DNA from: Dehalococcoidales bacterium
GTDB taxonomy: Bacteria > Chloroflexota > Dehalococcoidia > Dehalococcoidales > UBA1222
DNA: 46,720 nucleotides
Reading direction: 5' to 3'
Assembly: GCA_016286345.1 (NCBI GenBank)
Contig: JAEESL010000007.1
Span: 1-46,720, forward strand
Part shown: one piece after another, positions 1-9,093 of the stretch
Position numbering within the stretch: the first letter of the stretch is position 1
Layout of the letters: each line of letters opens with the position of its first letter
Notes under the pieces: generated by a model
The model's input: only the letters and a program-made list of their open reading frames with translations
The model's database searches: none
What the model was told of the DNA's origin: nothing
Program-made: the position numbers and the translations under genes

Positions 1-273
1 TGCGACTGCCCCAACCGTATCTGTATCATCCCCTAAGTTAACTGCTTTAAGCAGGCAGTCTTTATATGAATCCGTCGTCAAAAGGCACCAAACAGCCGCC
101 TCCAGCGTGTCTATAACATATCCCGTCGACCGGATCTTCTCTACGGGCGTATCCTTAAACTCACGAATATCAGCCAGTCTACCTACATGAGCAAGTTCAG
201 TCAGGTTGGCAATATCCTTACCATACAGTTTTAATCCTTTATCTATCGCATCCTGAAGAATGTCCTCTACCAT
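1..273 (-). pseudogene. ADP-ribosylglycohydrolase (DraG/ARH family), C-terminal part only; runs off the left edge
   Basis: Minus-strand translation gives MVEDILQDAIDKGLKLYGKDIANLTELAHVGRLADIREFKDTPVEKIRSTGYVIDTLEAAVWCLLTTDSYKDCLLKAVNLGDDTDTVGAVA. GDDTDTVGAVAG is the C-terminal DraG signature. There is no room upstream for the N-terminal GDALG half. Confidence 0.62.
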
Positions 274-368
274 CCCCTTAAAAATGAACATAAAAAAAGA
301 AAGCATATTTCATCTTTCCAATTCATATAACAGGGCAGTTTTCAGACATACCCAGGTCTTCGTCATTA

Positions 369-494
369 TTAATGACACTTTGCTTTGTGATTTGCTAATG
401 TTGTGCCTGCCTTACTCTTTGCTGGTTTAGAAGATGACTTCGTTGCAAGAGTTTTGCCAGCTTTTCCGACTTTTCCGCCGTGATGTACTGCCAT
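369..494 (-). CDS. Small lysine-rich basic protein, 41 aa (MAVHHGGKVGKAGKTLATKSSSKPAKSKAGTTLANHKAKCH)
   Basis: Start moved to the internal ATG at 494, which has a strong AAAGGAGGT ribosome site 8 nt upstream. The longer 60-aa ORF start has none. Confidence 0.55.
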   Translation of the reverse strand: MAVHHGGKVGKAGKTLATKSSSKPAKSKAGTTLANHKAKCH

Positions 495-646
495 AGCATT
501 GTACCTCCTTTGCATAATCTCCTTGCAAATGATGGCACCCTTTGGTATCATTATTTTGCTAAGAATAATGTTGAAGGGTTAACCTTTAACAAGGGAATTG
601 TCAGGGCCTAAGCTCTGACTTTTTCTATGTTATAAACACTTCTGTT

Positions 647-1651
647 TTAACAAGCTAATTGACTCTGAATATACTTCTTTAATCCCTCCTCAGATTTGAG
701 ATCAAAATCCTGCGATATCGACTTAAAGTATTCTCTGATAGCCTCTTTTGTAATAGGTTCATTTGTATATCCACAAACATTATCACCATCATAAGCATCA
801 GCCCAAGGCGATTCTTTATGAGTAATTCTTTCCAATGTTTTACCACTATACATTCCAAATGAGTTAAGAACCATATCTATTACTTCCTTCTCCTCATCTG
901 TGAGCATCTGAAATCTATCTTTGAAAATCACAAATCTTTTGTCTTCAATTGGATTATACTTAAATCCTTTGAACATATCGTACACTTCTTCATACACAGG
1001 ACCATGCACCCAAGCCTTACATTCCTCACTGAATAGCGGTCTGTCATAATTAACCATAAAAATCCCCTGTATATAGTAAAGAATCTTCTGTAAAGCAAGT
1101 GGAGTTATTTCTCCTGTCTTTTCAAAGATATATGAAATTGTAATAAGCATCTTCTCAGATACAGAATCCACAAGTTCCTTCAATTTCATTGCTGCACTCC
1201 ATGACTTTCTGAATGCAGTATCGCCCACTTTTGCTTTATTCTCCTCGAGACAATCCATCATAAAATCAGCATCAGATAATGCCTTTCGAATAATCCTAGA
1301 GTATTCAACTGATGGATACTGTCCCTGAAGATATCTAGTAATTGTGATTTCACCAAATCCTAATGCCAATGATAACGGAGCTTTTCCTATGTTATAAACC
1401 TCCATTAATGTATAAATATCCTCAACTGATACAAGATTTTCTATATTTCTGTACTGTTCATCAATTAATTTAGCATTACTATCCATTAACCCTGGTAAGT
1501 TAACTTCCTCACCACATTCTTCACATACAGCTTTTAATACATTAAAGGTATATTCCTGTCCTTTAATGCAATGTGTACACTGTTCTCTTCTGATCTCATA
1601 TCCAGTTTCTTTTCTGCATTCTATACAAAACTGTGTCCTCTCCTTTGCCAT
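647..1651 (-). CDS. Putative antitoxin: MqsA/YgiT-type zinc finger + HTH + Panacea/SocA-like (DUF4065) domain
   Basis: N-terminal CxxC...CxxC...CxxC zinc motifs, a central HTH (GKAPLSLALGFGEITITRYLQGQYPS), and C-terminal LQKILYYIQGIFMVNYDRPLFSEECKAWVHGPVYEEVYD typical of Panacea/SocA proteins. Confidence 0.8.
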   Translation of the reverse strand: MAKERTQFCIECRKETGYEIRREQCTHCIKGQEYTFNVLKAVCEECGEEVNLPGLMDSNAKLIDEQYRNIENLVSVEDIYTLMEVYNIGKAPLSLALGFGEITITRYLQGQYPSVEYSRIIRKALSDADFMMDCLEENKAKVGDTAFRKSWSAAMKLKELVDSVSEKMLITISYIFEKTGEITPLALQKILYYIQGIFMVNYDRPLFSEECKAWVHGPVYEEVYDMFKGFKYNPIEDKRFVIFKDRFQMLTDEEKEVIDMVLNSFGMYSGKTLERITHKESPWADAYDGDNVCGYTNEPITKEAIREYFKSISQDFDLKSEEGLKKYIQSQLAC

Positions 1652-1701
1652 GTCATTGTCCTCCGTTTTTTCCTTATTCTATTTTCCTTATTTTTCTGTT
1701 C

Positions 1702-2079
1702 TTACTTAAACTTATAAGTTAGCGGATAATCCTGCTTGTGGAAAGATATTACAATTACATAAAGGTTAGTCAGCTTATTAAACTTGATATACAATGCAAC
1801 TGTTTCTTCGTCACCCCCGTGTTTTGGTAATAACGATACTTCCTTGCCAAATATATAAAGAACCTCCTCTGGATGCTGCGGGTGATCATTTTGTACTGCA
1901 TCAGAAAAATCATCAACCTCCAAATCCAGTAGAATTTCCTTACATCGTTTTTCTGAAAAAACATAATCTATATATAAACTTTGATTCTTTGTTCTAGGCG
2001 ATATCTGATAACGGCCATCATTAACAGATTTTTTTACTTCACTTAGATAGTCTCTTACTTCATCTCTAGTAACATCCAA
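1702..2079 (-). CDS. Putative MqsR-like toxin, 125 aa
   Basis: Directly upstream of the antitoxin-like gene. Pattern VNDGRY...FSEKRCKEILLDLEVDDFSDAV...VALYIKF..NLYVIVISFH resembles MqsR/RelE-fold toxins. Confidence 0.62.
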   Translation of the reverse strand: MDVTRDEVRDYLSEVKKSVNDGRYQISPRTKNQSLYIDYVFSEKRCKEILLDLEVDDFSDAVQNDHPQHPEEVLYIFGKEVSLLPKHGGDEETVALYIKFNKLTNLYVIVISFHKQDYPLTYKFK

Positions 2080-2096
2080 ATAATTGTGCTCCTTTC

Positions 2097-2152
2097 ATGA
2101 TAGACTTTTTATATATTGCTATCATGATACTCCAATGATAGATTTTTGTCAA
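2097..2152 (-). promoter_or_regulatory. Promoter/operator of the toxin-antitoxin pair
   Basis: Minus strand: TTGACA (2152-2147), 17-nt spacer, TATCAT (2129-2124). Three CTATCAT motifs (2141-2135, the palindrome TATCATGATA at 2120-2129, and 2103-2097) overlap the promoter and the region just before the RBS. Confidence 0.65.
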
Positions 2153-2190
2153 TATCCTATCACATTTCAAATAGTTTTGAGTTTGGATTC

Positions 2191-2246
2191 ATATCCATAA
2201 GAGCCCAGACAGTAGATTGCACTACCACCTGGGCTCTTATGGATAT
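2191..2246. repeat. Perfect 18-bp inverted repeat with 20-nt loop
   Basis: ATATCCATAAGAGCCCAG (2191-2208) and its exact reverse complement CTGGGCTCTTATGGATAT (2229-2246). The loop contains a further GTAG...CTAC pairing. Confidence 0.85.
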
Positions 2247-2256
2247 TATTGAATTG

Positions 2257-2366
2257 TTATTTGCAAAGTTCCTTAAATGCTTTCTTTACCGTGTCCGACA
2301 TCCCATCATTAAATAAAACGAATGAACTCCTTTTGCAGTTGGTTTACAGTAAATTGTAGTCTTCAT
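2257..2366 (-). pseudogene. Frameshifted remnant of a short ORF (MKTTIYCKPTAKGVHSFYL / DGMSDTVKKAFKELCK*)
   Basis: An RBS (GGAGAGG) and start are present. The reading frame shifts around TTATTTAATGATGG and then continues to a stop in the neighbouring frame. Confidence 0.35.
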
Positions 2367-2450
2367 CTTCATACCTCTCCATACGGTGTTTTTTGCTTCT
2401 ACCTACATATAGAGGCATATTTTCAACTACTTAACATTTTTTGAAAAAAA

Positions 2451-2657
2451 TTATCTTTTCTTGTATTGAAGTTCTATATCATATCCCAATTCTTCCATAA
2501 TTGAGATATACGTTTTGTTCAATATCTTATCCTGATGATTGATCAATCTGCTGACATATTGCGCCGATGTTCCTATGGACTCAGCAATTTTCGCCTGTGT
2601 TTTCCCCTCTTCGATGCATTTTACCTTAACATCGATCTCTATATTGTTGCGTAGCAT
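2451..2657 (-). CDS. Small XRE-like HTH protein
   Basis: 68 aa with helix-turn-helix pattern TQAKIAESIGTSAQYVSRLINHQ. Confidence 0.65.
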   Translation of the reverse strand: MLRNNIEIDVKVKCIEEGKTQAKIAESIGTSAQYVSRLINHQDKILNKTYISIMEELGYDIELQYKKR

Positions 2658-2695
2658 CTATTCCCTTTCAAGTTTCCGGGATGATATCTTTGCCT

Positions 2696-3253
2696 TCACC
2701 TGCAGTAAAGATCATATTCCTCAGGAGTATTGATATTAAGAAGATTCTTTATTTCTTCGAAGTCCGTTATTTGAAGATATTTCACATTTAGATTCTTTAA
2801 AGACCGGGAAACGGAATAGAGACCTTTATTAAGTGCTTCTTCAAATACAGGAAGACAGTTTTTTGTATAAACAGCACACAGAGGATGATATCCGTCATCA
2901 GTCTCGGGAATAACTGCATCGTATTTACCGATGGAACTGACAAGTTTGTCAGCAAATTCTGAAGTAAAGAACGGAAGATCACACGGAACTGTAAGCACCA
3001 GATCATCTCCATTCGCCTTCAAAACCGCGTGAAGTCCTGACATCGGTCCGCAGTCAGGATAAATATCCTTCACTACAGGAAGTCCGAATTTTTTAAACTT
3101 CTCTTCATCATTTGAAGAGATAAGGACATTACCGAATCCCTTCAGTTCATCAATGGTATGCTCAATAAAGCTTTTTCCGTTTACTGAAAGAAAAGCTTTA
3201 TCCTTCCCCATTCTTCTGTTTTTTCCGCCTGCAAGGATCGCTGCTGATATCAT
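2696..3253 (-). CDS. mobA: Molybdenum cofactor guanylyltransferase
   Basis: N-terminal ILAGGKNRRMGKDKAFL nucleotidyltransferase motif, VPCDLPF, YHPLCAVY. Adjacent to a molybdopterin oxidoreductase. Confidence 0.85.
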   Translation of the reverse strand: MISAAILAGGKNRRMGKDKAFLSVNGKSFIEHTIDELKGFGNVLISSNDEEKFKKFGLPVVKDIYPDCGPMSGLHAVLKANGDDLVLTVPCDLPFFTSEFADKLVSSIGKYDAVIPETDDGYHPLCAVYTKNCLPVFEEALNKGLYSVSRSLKNLNVKYLQITDFEEIKNLLNINTPEEYDLYCR

Positions 3254-3254
3254 C

Positions 3255-5375
3255 TCAATTCTTTTTTCTGTAGTATTTTTCGATACGGCACGGAATATCC
3301 TTTATGATCGGGAAACCCGATATATAGTCCCGGTATCTGAGACTGCACAGATCGTTCACATTGCCTCTTGCCCAGTAACCTGACATGAACCTGCTTCCTC
3401 CGCCGTAAGGTATATGTATCGAACCCGGAGTTATTTCAGTTATCCTGGCATAGAATACTTTGCTTCCGAACGGTGAAACGACCCTTATCCTTTCTCCGTC
3501 TTTTATTCCGTATGCTGATGCATCCTCAGTGCTTATATCCGCCATGGGTCTGACTGCTTCCTTTGCAGCCATTTCGGGTATGTTCTGTCCGAAGGAACCG
3601 ATCCTGACCATTGTCCTGGCTCCGCTCGTCATTGTAAGAGGATATTCCTTATTCAGATCCTTATCTTTAATGGTCTCACGCATGTCACGGTAATCCGGAA
3701 TACCTTTATAACCGTACTTTTCAAGAACAGTTGATTTAATTTCGATCTTTCCCGAAGGAGTCGGAAAGCCGGGTTTTCCGTCTTTTCTGACAAGACCTTT
3801 TTTATACTTTTCATATACTACAGGCGCTTTCTCCCTACGGACCGTCAGATCATCTGATTTTCTCAGTTTCCTGTACAGTGCATCATCCTCAAGATACCAC
3901 CTCTGGAGTTTTTCATTTGTATCGGGAAGCCTGTCCCCGAATCCCATGCGCTCGGCAAGTTTCTGAAGGACAAAAATATCATTCATGGTCCCGCCTACCG
4001 GTTCAATTAACGGATCTCTCAGCTGAACCATACCTCCGAGATCGAGGACCGAAGCCGTTTCATATCTCGTCGAAACGGGAAGGATAACATCGGCATAACA
4101 GGCATCTTCCGTCATATATCTGTCCAGGACTACCATGAAATCAAGCTTTTTATATGTTTTTGCCCATGTACGGCTCTCGGGAAATGTAACCATGGGCGAA
4201 CCGCCGACCATCAGCAATCCCCTCACCGGATACGGATCATTCTTCAGTACAGCATCAGGAAGATCAGACATCAGCCCTGTTTTGGTATAGGCAGTGAAAA
4301 CAGGATATTTATCTGCACCGAGCGGAAGGTTGTCCTTATCCGGAACATAGAGTTTATGCTCTGACAGTCCGGTCTTACTGATATACATTCCGCCTTCAAC
4401 ATCAAGTTTTCCGGTTAATGCCCAGAGAAGATATATCATTCTGGTTGCCTGTACGGCAGCAGGCTGATATTCCACTCCAGTGAATGTTATGAATGACGCT
4501 TTTGTCGTTGAACAGAAGAGATCTGTCAGTTCTCTCAGCATTTTCTCACTGATACCGCAGTATTTCAGAAGTTTGGAGAGTTTCTGTTTTTTCAGGTACT
4601 GTCTGAATTCATCAAAACCGAGTGTGAAATCCTCTGCAATCGATTTATCATAACGTTCTTCTTCGATTATGATCTTGAGCATGGCAAGAGTCAGTGCTCC
4701 GTCACTTCCGGGCATGAGAGGGATCCAGATGTCCGCCTTTGAATTCATGGCTTCTCTTCGCGGATCGATGAGAACCAGCTTTCCTCCGCGCTTCTGCATT
4801 TCGCGTATCCTTGAATACATTCGTGCCGGTCCGTCATCCGTATATGAATTCTTGCCCCATGAAAAAACAATTTCGCTGTGTTCGATATCAGGAACAGTTG
4901 CATCCATTCCCATGCCGATCGTCAGCATCGGAGCAATAATCCTGGAAGCATTAAAGCATATCGATCCTCTGTCAAGATCATTCGGAGAACCGAGATTTGC
5001 AAAGAAACTGTCACCGGCTTTATCAATGGTGGCTTCAAGTACTCCCTGTCCGAAGTATGAGGCAAGGGCCCTGGGACCGTACTTTTCCTTAACAGCCAGG
5101 AATCCTTTTGCGGCGATATCGAGTGCTTCATCCCATGTAGCTTCCCTGAACTGTCCGCTGCCTTTTTTTCCTGTCCTTACAAGAGGTTTGAGCAGCCTGG
5201 CACGGCCGTAGATCACAGCAGGAGCGAGTTTGCCTCTGGGACAGAGGTATCCTCTTGGAGAATCAGGATCAGCAGCAACGGAGACGATTTTTCCGTCATT
5301 TATCGTTGCCTCGATCGCACACTGGCTGCGGCACATACCGCATAATCCCTTCTTAACTGCAGTGTTCTTATTCAT
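3255..5375 (-). CDS. Molybdopterin-dependent oxidoreductase (DMSO reductase superfamily)
   Basis: N-terminal [4Fe-4S] motif CGMCRSQC...YLCPRG, a cysteine at the expected metal-ligand region (RGSICFNASRI), SWGKNSYTDDGP, C-terminal molydopterin dinucleotide-binding region. Start placed at MNKNTAVKKG (RBS GAGGAGAAG). Confidence 0.85.
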   Translation of the reverse strand: MNKNTAVKKGLCGMCRSQCAIEATINDGKIVSVAADPDSPRGYLCPRGKLAPAVIYGRARLLKPLVRTGKKGSGQFREATWDEALDIAAKGFLAVKEKYGPRALASYFGQGVLEATIDKAGDSFFANLGSPNDLDRGSICFNASRIIAPMLTIGMGMDATVPDIEHSEIVFSWGKNSYTDDGPARMYSRIREMQKRGGKLVLIDPRREAMNSKADIWIPLMPGSDGALTLAMLKIIIEEERYDKSIAEDFTLGFDEFRQYLKKQKLSKLLKYCGISEKMLRELTDLFCSTTKASFITFTGVEYQPAAVQATRMIYLLWALTGKLDVEGGMYISKTGLSEHKLYVPDKDNLPLGADKYPVFTAYTKTGLMSDLPDAVLKNDPYPVRGLLMVGGSPMVTFPESRTWAKTYKKLDFMVVLDRYMTEDACYADVILPVSTRYETASVLDLGGMVQLRDPLIEPVGGTMNDIFVLQKLAERMGFGDRLPDTNEKLQRWYLEDDALYRKLRKSDDLTVRREKAPVVYEKYKKGLVRKDGKPGFPTPSGKIEIKSTVLEKYGYKGIPDYRDMRETIKDKDLNKEYPLTMTSGARTMVRIGSFGQNIPEMAAKEAVRPMADISTEDASAYGIKDGERIRVVSPFGSKVFYARITEITPGSIHIPYGGGSRFMSGYWARGNVNDLCSLRYRDYISGFPIIKDIPCRIEKYYRKKN

Positions 5376-5573
5376 AATCTTCTCCTCACTGATCTCTGTA
5401 TGCTGTTTTTCAGCATAACAATAGCATATTTTCCCTTTATCCGAGCCACACATTCAATAAAAACAATTTAATGTGATTATAAATATTATAAATCGATTAA
5501 AACTGGTTTTGTGTATAATAGCTTCAGCAGGATACAATGAACCTGTCTGATACAAGACTGACGGAGAAAAAAA

Positions 5574-6269
5574 ATGAATGACGAATGCCTGATCTGCGGG
5601 GAACTGCTTGAGTATCTCAATAATGACGAAGAAATGACCTGTGTCCTATGCCATAAGACAGAACCAAGCAAGACAAGATGCATAAAAGGCCATTATGTAT
5701 GCAGTGAATGTCATACCCAGGGTCTGGATGTCATCTGGAATATATGTCTTACGGAAAGATCAAAGAATCCCATCGAAATAATGAATAAGATGATGCATGA
5801 ATCCTTCTGCCATATGCATGGGCCTGAACACCATATCATGACAGGAGCTGCTCTGATCACAGCATATAAAAATGCAGGCGGAGATGTAGATCTCGAAAAA
5901 GCACTTACAGAGATACGCAACAGAGGCAAACAGGTACCCGGAGGCTCATGCGGTTTCTGGGGAGCATGCGGAGCCGCTTTAAGTTCAGGTATGTTTATAT
6001 CAATCGTGACCGGATCAACTCCTCTTTCCAATGAGAACTTCGGCTTGTCCAATCAGATGACATCTCGTTCACTCGGAAAGATCGGAGAGATTGGCGGTCC
6101 GAGATGCTGCAAAAGAGATTCCTATACATCTATTCTTCAGGCAATCGATTTTGCCGGGGAAAAACTTGGAATCGAGATGGAATCAGAAGACATCGTCTGC
6201 GACTGGTCTTCACAGAACAACCAGTGTATCGGAAAACGCTGTCCTTTCAACAAGGCAAATCACGCTTAA
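5574..6269 (+). CDS. DUF5714-like cysteine-rich protein
   Basis: CLICG, CVLCHKTE, C..GHYVCSECH, PGGSCGFWGACGAA, GPRCCKRDS, CIGKRCPF. Divergent from the molybdopterin oxidoreductase. Confidence 0.65.
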   Translation: MNDECLICGELLEYLNNDEEMTCVLCHKTEPSKTRCIKGHYVCSECHTQGLDVIWNICLTERSKNPIEIMNKMMHESFCHMHGPEHHIMTGAALITAYKNAGGDVDLEKALTEIRNRGKQVPGGSCGFWGACGAALSSGMFISIVTGSTPLSNENFGLSNQMTSRSLGKIGEIGGPRCCKRDSYTSILQAIDFAGEKLGIEMESEDIVCDWSSQNNQCIGKRCPFNKANHA

Positions 6270-6295
6270 TGACTCAGGACGGCTAGAGAACTTGA

Positions 6296-6769
6296 TCAGT
6301 TTTCCCTGACCTTTTTACCGGTCATGTGTTCTATGCAGAGATCCAGCATTAAAACCCGGTCCGCACTGGAACCTGACATTTCCTTTTCAAGATACTCAGC
6401 AGTCGGAAAATATTTTGCTCCGAGCAGACGGAGTTTGTTTCTTCTTTCCGTGTCGTCCTCTATTACTCTGATCTTTCCGAAGGCTACGACACTGGTGAAA
6501 TGGAACCACCAGTCATTTTCCTCCTGGACTCCATCAGACAACACGCAGAAAGAGACCTTATCATTTTTTCTGATCGAATCAAGCTTATGACCGGAAGCGG
6601 CGCTATGGAAATAAATATGTCCGTCTTCGTATACGAAATCCATCGGGACAGTATAGGGATATCCTTCATCACCTAGAACCGCCAGTATTCCCCGTTTTCC
6701 TTTTTCAAGAATACTTATGCATTCTTCATCGGTTACCTGCTGTTTGAAACGTCTCATTTCACGGAACAT
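6296..6769 (-). CDS. Pyridoxamine 5'-phosphate oxidase-like flavin-binding protein (NimA-like)
   Basis: RRFKQQVTDEECISILEKGKRGILAVLGDEGYPYTVPMDFVYEDGHIYFHSAASGHKLDSIRKNDKVSFCV pattern. Confidence 0.8.
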   Translation of the reverse strand: MFREMRRFKQQVTDEECISILEKGKRGILAVLGDEGYPYTVPMDFVYEDGHIYFHSAASGHKLDSIRKNDKVSFCVLSDGVQEENDWWFHFTSVVAFGKIRVIEDDTERRNKLRLLGAKYFPTAEYLEKEMSGSSADRVLMLDLCIEHMTGKKVREN

Positions 6770-6849
6770 ACTATTTACCTCTTTCGTATCAGAATGATCC
6801 CTTCACTGCTATAATTATAGACAATATCAGTATCAGAGGTCAGAAGCCT

Positions 6850-7197
6850 ATGAAAAGATATCTCACGATATTATCTGTTTGTTTTTCTCTGCTGATCCTG
6901 GCATCAGTATTCATGACAGGCTGTAACAGCAAACCTGACAATGCAACGATCGAACAGGTAATAAAGGAATATGCCGCATCTTATACAGCAGATCTTCCTG
7001 ATCTTGATTACACTTCTATGACGGTTCCTCACAGATGGAACAACAAAGCAGATGCAGTCATTATGTCTGCAGACGGAAATTATCAGGTGAATTTCAGCAT
7101 CACCTATGACAGGAACAAAAAGAAATACACAGTATCGGAATGCTTTTACATGGGTCCCGGCATTGATCAGCCGAGGTACCCTATCGTAAGTAATTAA
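6850..7197 (+). CDS. Small lipoprotein of unknown function
   Basis: Signal peptide and lipobox (LILASVFMTGCNSK). Confidence 0.6.
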   Translation: MKRYLTILSVCFSLLILASVFMTGCNSKPDNATIEQVIKEYAASYTADLPDLDYTSMTVPHRWNNKADAVIMSADGNYQVNFSITYDRNKKKYTVSECFYMGPGIDQPRYPIVSN

Positions 7198-7210
7198 GGA
7201 GAGTTCAAGT

Positions 7211-7870
7211 ATGGAAAAAACAATCACAGTGAAAGGAACCGGAAAAGCAACAGCAAAACCTGATCTGGTCGTTCTTTCAATGAATCTGGAATCACGGGAC
7301 AGGGAATACAAAAAGGCCATGGATATGGCTTCGGACAATATCGGTCATCTCAACAAGACTCTTGAAAAAGCAGGCTTTGAAAAGGATTCGGTCATTACCA
7401 CCGATTTCAATGTCCATACTGAATATGAGAATATCCGTGATAAAGACGGAAGCTACAAAAACATCTTCAAGGGCTATGTTGTAATGCACAGTCTCAAGAC
7501 CGAATTCGACTTCGATTCCGAACTTCTCACCAGGGCTCTTTCTGCCATCGGAACATGTCTTGCACATCCCCAGCTCTCTATCGCATTCACGATAAAGGAT
7601 CCGACAGAAATCAATGAAGAGCTGCTCAGATCGGCATCGGAAAACGCAAAACGCAGAGCCGAGGTACTCAGCGAAGCTTCCGGAGTGAAACTCGGAGAGC
7701 TTGTTGCGATCGATTACAACATGGGAAAACCGAATGTCTACTCAAACACCCGTTATAATGTTGCCGATGAAGCACTGGGGGCTCCCATGCTGATGGCAAA
7801 ATCCATTTCCATCCAGCCGGATGATATCAAACTTACCGACACCGTCACCTTTGTCTGGAAGATCGAATGA
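7211..7870 (+). CDS. SIMPL domain (DUF541) protein
   Basis: ITVKGTGKATAKPDLVVLSMNLE...NKTLEKAGFEKDSVITTDFNV; no signal peptide. Overlaps the next gene by ATGA. Confidence 0.8.
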   Translation: MEKTITVKGTGKATAKPDLVVLSMNLESRDREYKKAMDMASDNIGHLNKTLEKAGFEKDSVITTDFNVHTEYENIRDKDGSYKNIFKGYVVMHSLKTEFDFDSELLTRALSAIGTCLAHPQLSIAFTIKDPTEINEELLRSASENAKRRAEVLSEASGVKLGELVAIDYNMGKPNVYSNTRYNVADEALGAPMLMAKSISIQPDDIKLTDTVTFVWKIE

Positions 7871-8478
7871 ACAGAATCATTACAATAGCAAGGGAATTCG
7901 GAAGCGGAGGGCGTGAACTCGGCGTACTCCTGGCTGAAAAGCTGGGTTATGCCTACTATGACAAAGAGATCATTTCCGAGATCGCAAAGAGGACCGAACT
8001 CTCCGAGGAATATGTTTCCGCCATTGTTGAAAACCGCACCCATAAAATGTTCCCTATCACGATCGGACGAAGTATTGCCATGATAAGCAACAGTACCCTT
8101 CTCCAGCAGGATATTTCCATTTACAGGGAACAGAGCAGGATCATACGGGAAATGGCCGAGAAATCGGATTGTGTGATCGTAGGTAGATGTGCTGACTTTC
8201 TTCTCAAAGACCAAAATGCCTTCCGTATCTTTGTATATTCCGACATGCAGAGCAGAATAAAGCGATGCCGTGAAAAAGGCTATGAAGGGTCAGACCTTTC
8301 GGATAAAGAGATACAGAAAAAAATATCCGAGATCGATAAAAGCCGTGCGGATTATTACAAAAACTACACAGATCAGGAATGGGGCAAAAAAGAAAACTAT
8401 GATCTGATGGTCAATACAACAGACTGCAGCATGGAAGAGCTGGCAGAAAAACTGAAAGCCTACATCACATCAGAATAA
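7867..8478 (+). CDS. Cytidylate kinase-like family protein
   Basis: ITIAREFGSGGRELGVLLAEKLGYAYYDKEII and VGRCADFLL motifs. Confidence 0.85.
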   Translation: MNRIITIAREFGSGGRELGVLLAEKLGYAYYDKEIISEIAKRTELSEEYVSAIVENRTHKMFPITIGRSIAMISNSTLLQQDISIYREQSRIIREMAEKSDCVIVGRCADFLLKDQNAFRIFVYSDMQSRIKRCREKGYEGSDLSDKEIQKKISEIDKSRADYYKNYTDQEWGKKENYDLMVNTTDCSMEELAEKLKAYITSE

Positions 8479-8497
8479 TTCAGATATGCTTAAACAT

Positions 8498-8531
8498 AAA
8501 AAGACCGGAACGCTGAATTCTGGTCTTTTTG
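8498..8531 (+). terminator. Rho-independent terminator
   Basis: AAAAAGACCGGAACGCTGAATTCTGGTCTTTTT hairpin just after the kinase-like gene. Confidence 0.7.
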
Positions 8532-8577
8532 GTTTTTCATTTGATCTGGAGGGTCAGATCACATCAATATTCATTTT

Positions 8578-9093
8578 TTAGATAATGCAGGCTCGTTCTT
8601 CAAATTTCTTCTTCTCGGAAGGAACAGGTTCCTTCTCAGGAACACCGACCGGGATGATGGTCTTGACGATGGATTCATCCTCGATTCCAAGGATCTTCTT
8701 GATCTTATCGGCATTATCACCTGCCTTGGTCATACCGTCCATCCAGACACCTGCATAACCGAGAGCTGTAATTGCCAGCCAGACATTTTCAGTTGCGGCT
8801 CCATAATCTTCAACGTTGAAGGACATACCGTAGACCAGCGGACCTGAAAGTTTCTGAGTTATCACAACGATAAGAGGTGCAGTCTGAGTTGCAGGGGTTG
8901 AAATAACTTCACTTATCTTCTTCAGGACTTCGGGATCCTTGACCCCAATGAATGAAACTCCCTGGAAATTCATGCCTGACGGAGCATCGATACCTGCCTG
9001 AAGGATCTTTCTGATATCCTCATCAGGTACTTTCTGATCCTTATACGGACCTCTGTAGCTTGCTCTCTTTTTTACCACCTCGAAAAAATCCAT
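8578..9093 (-). CDS. Nitroreductase family protein
   Basis: MDFFEVVKKRASYRGPYKDQKVPDEDIRKILQAGIDAPSGMNFQGVSFI...ENVWLAITALGYAGVWMDG. Confidence 0.85.
   Translation of the reverse strand: MDFFEVVKKRASYRGPYKDQKVPDEDIRKILQAGIDAPSGMNFQGVSFIGVKDPEVLKKISEVISTPATQTAPLIVVITQKLSGPLVYGMSFNVEDYGAATENVWLAITALGYAGVWMDGMTKAGDNADKIKKILGIEDESIVKTIIPVGVPEKEPVPSEKKKFEERACII

Noticed and set aside
4669-5211. 180-aa plus-strand ORF
   Set aside because: Antisense shadow of the molybdopterin oxidoreductase.
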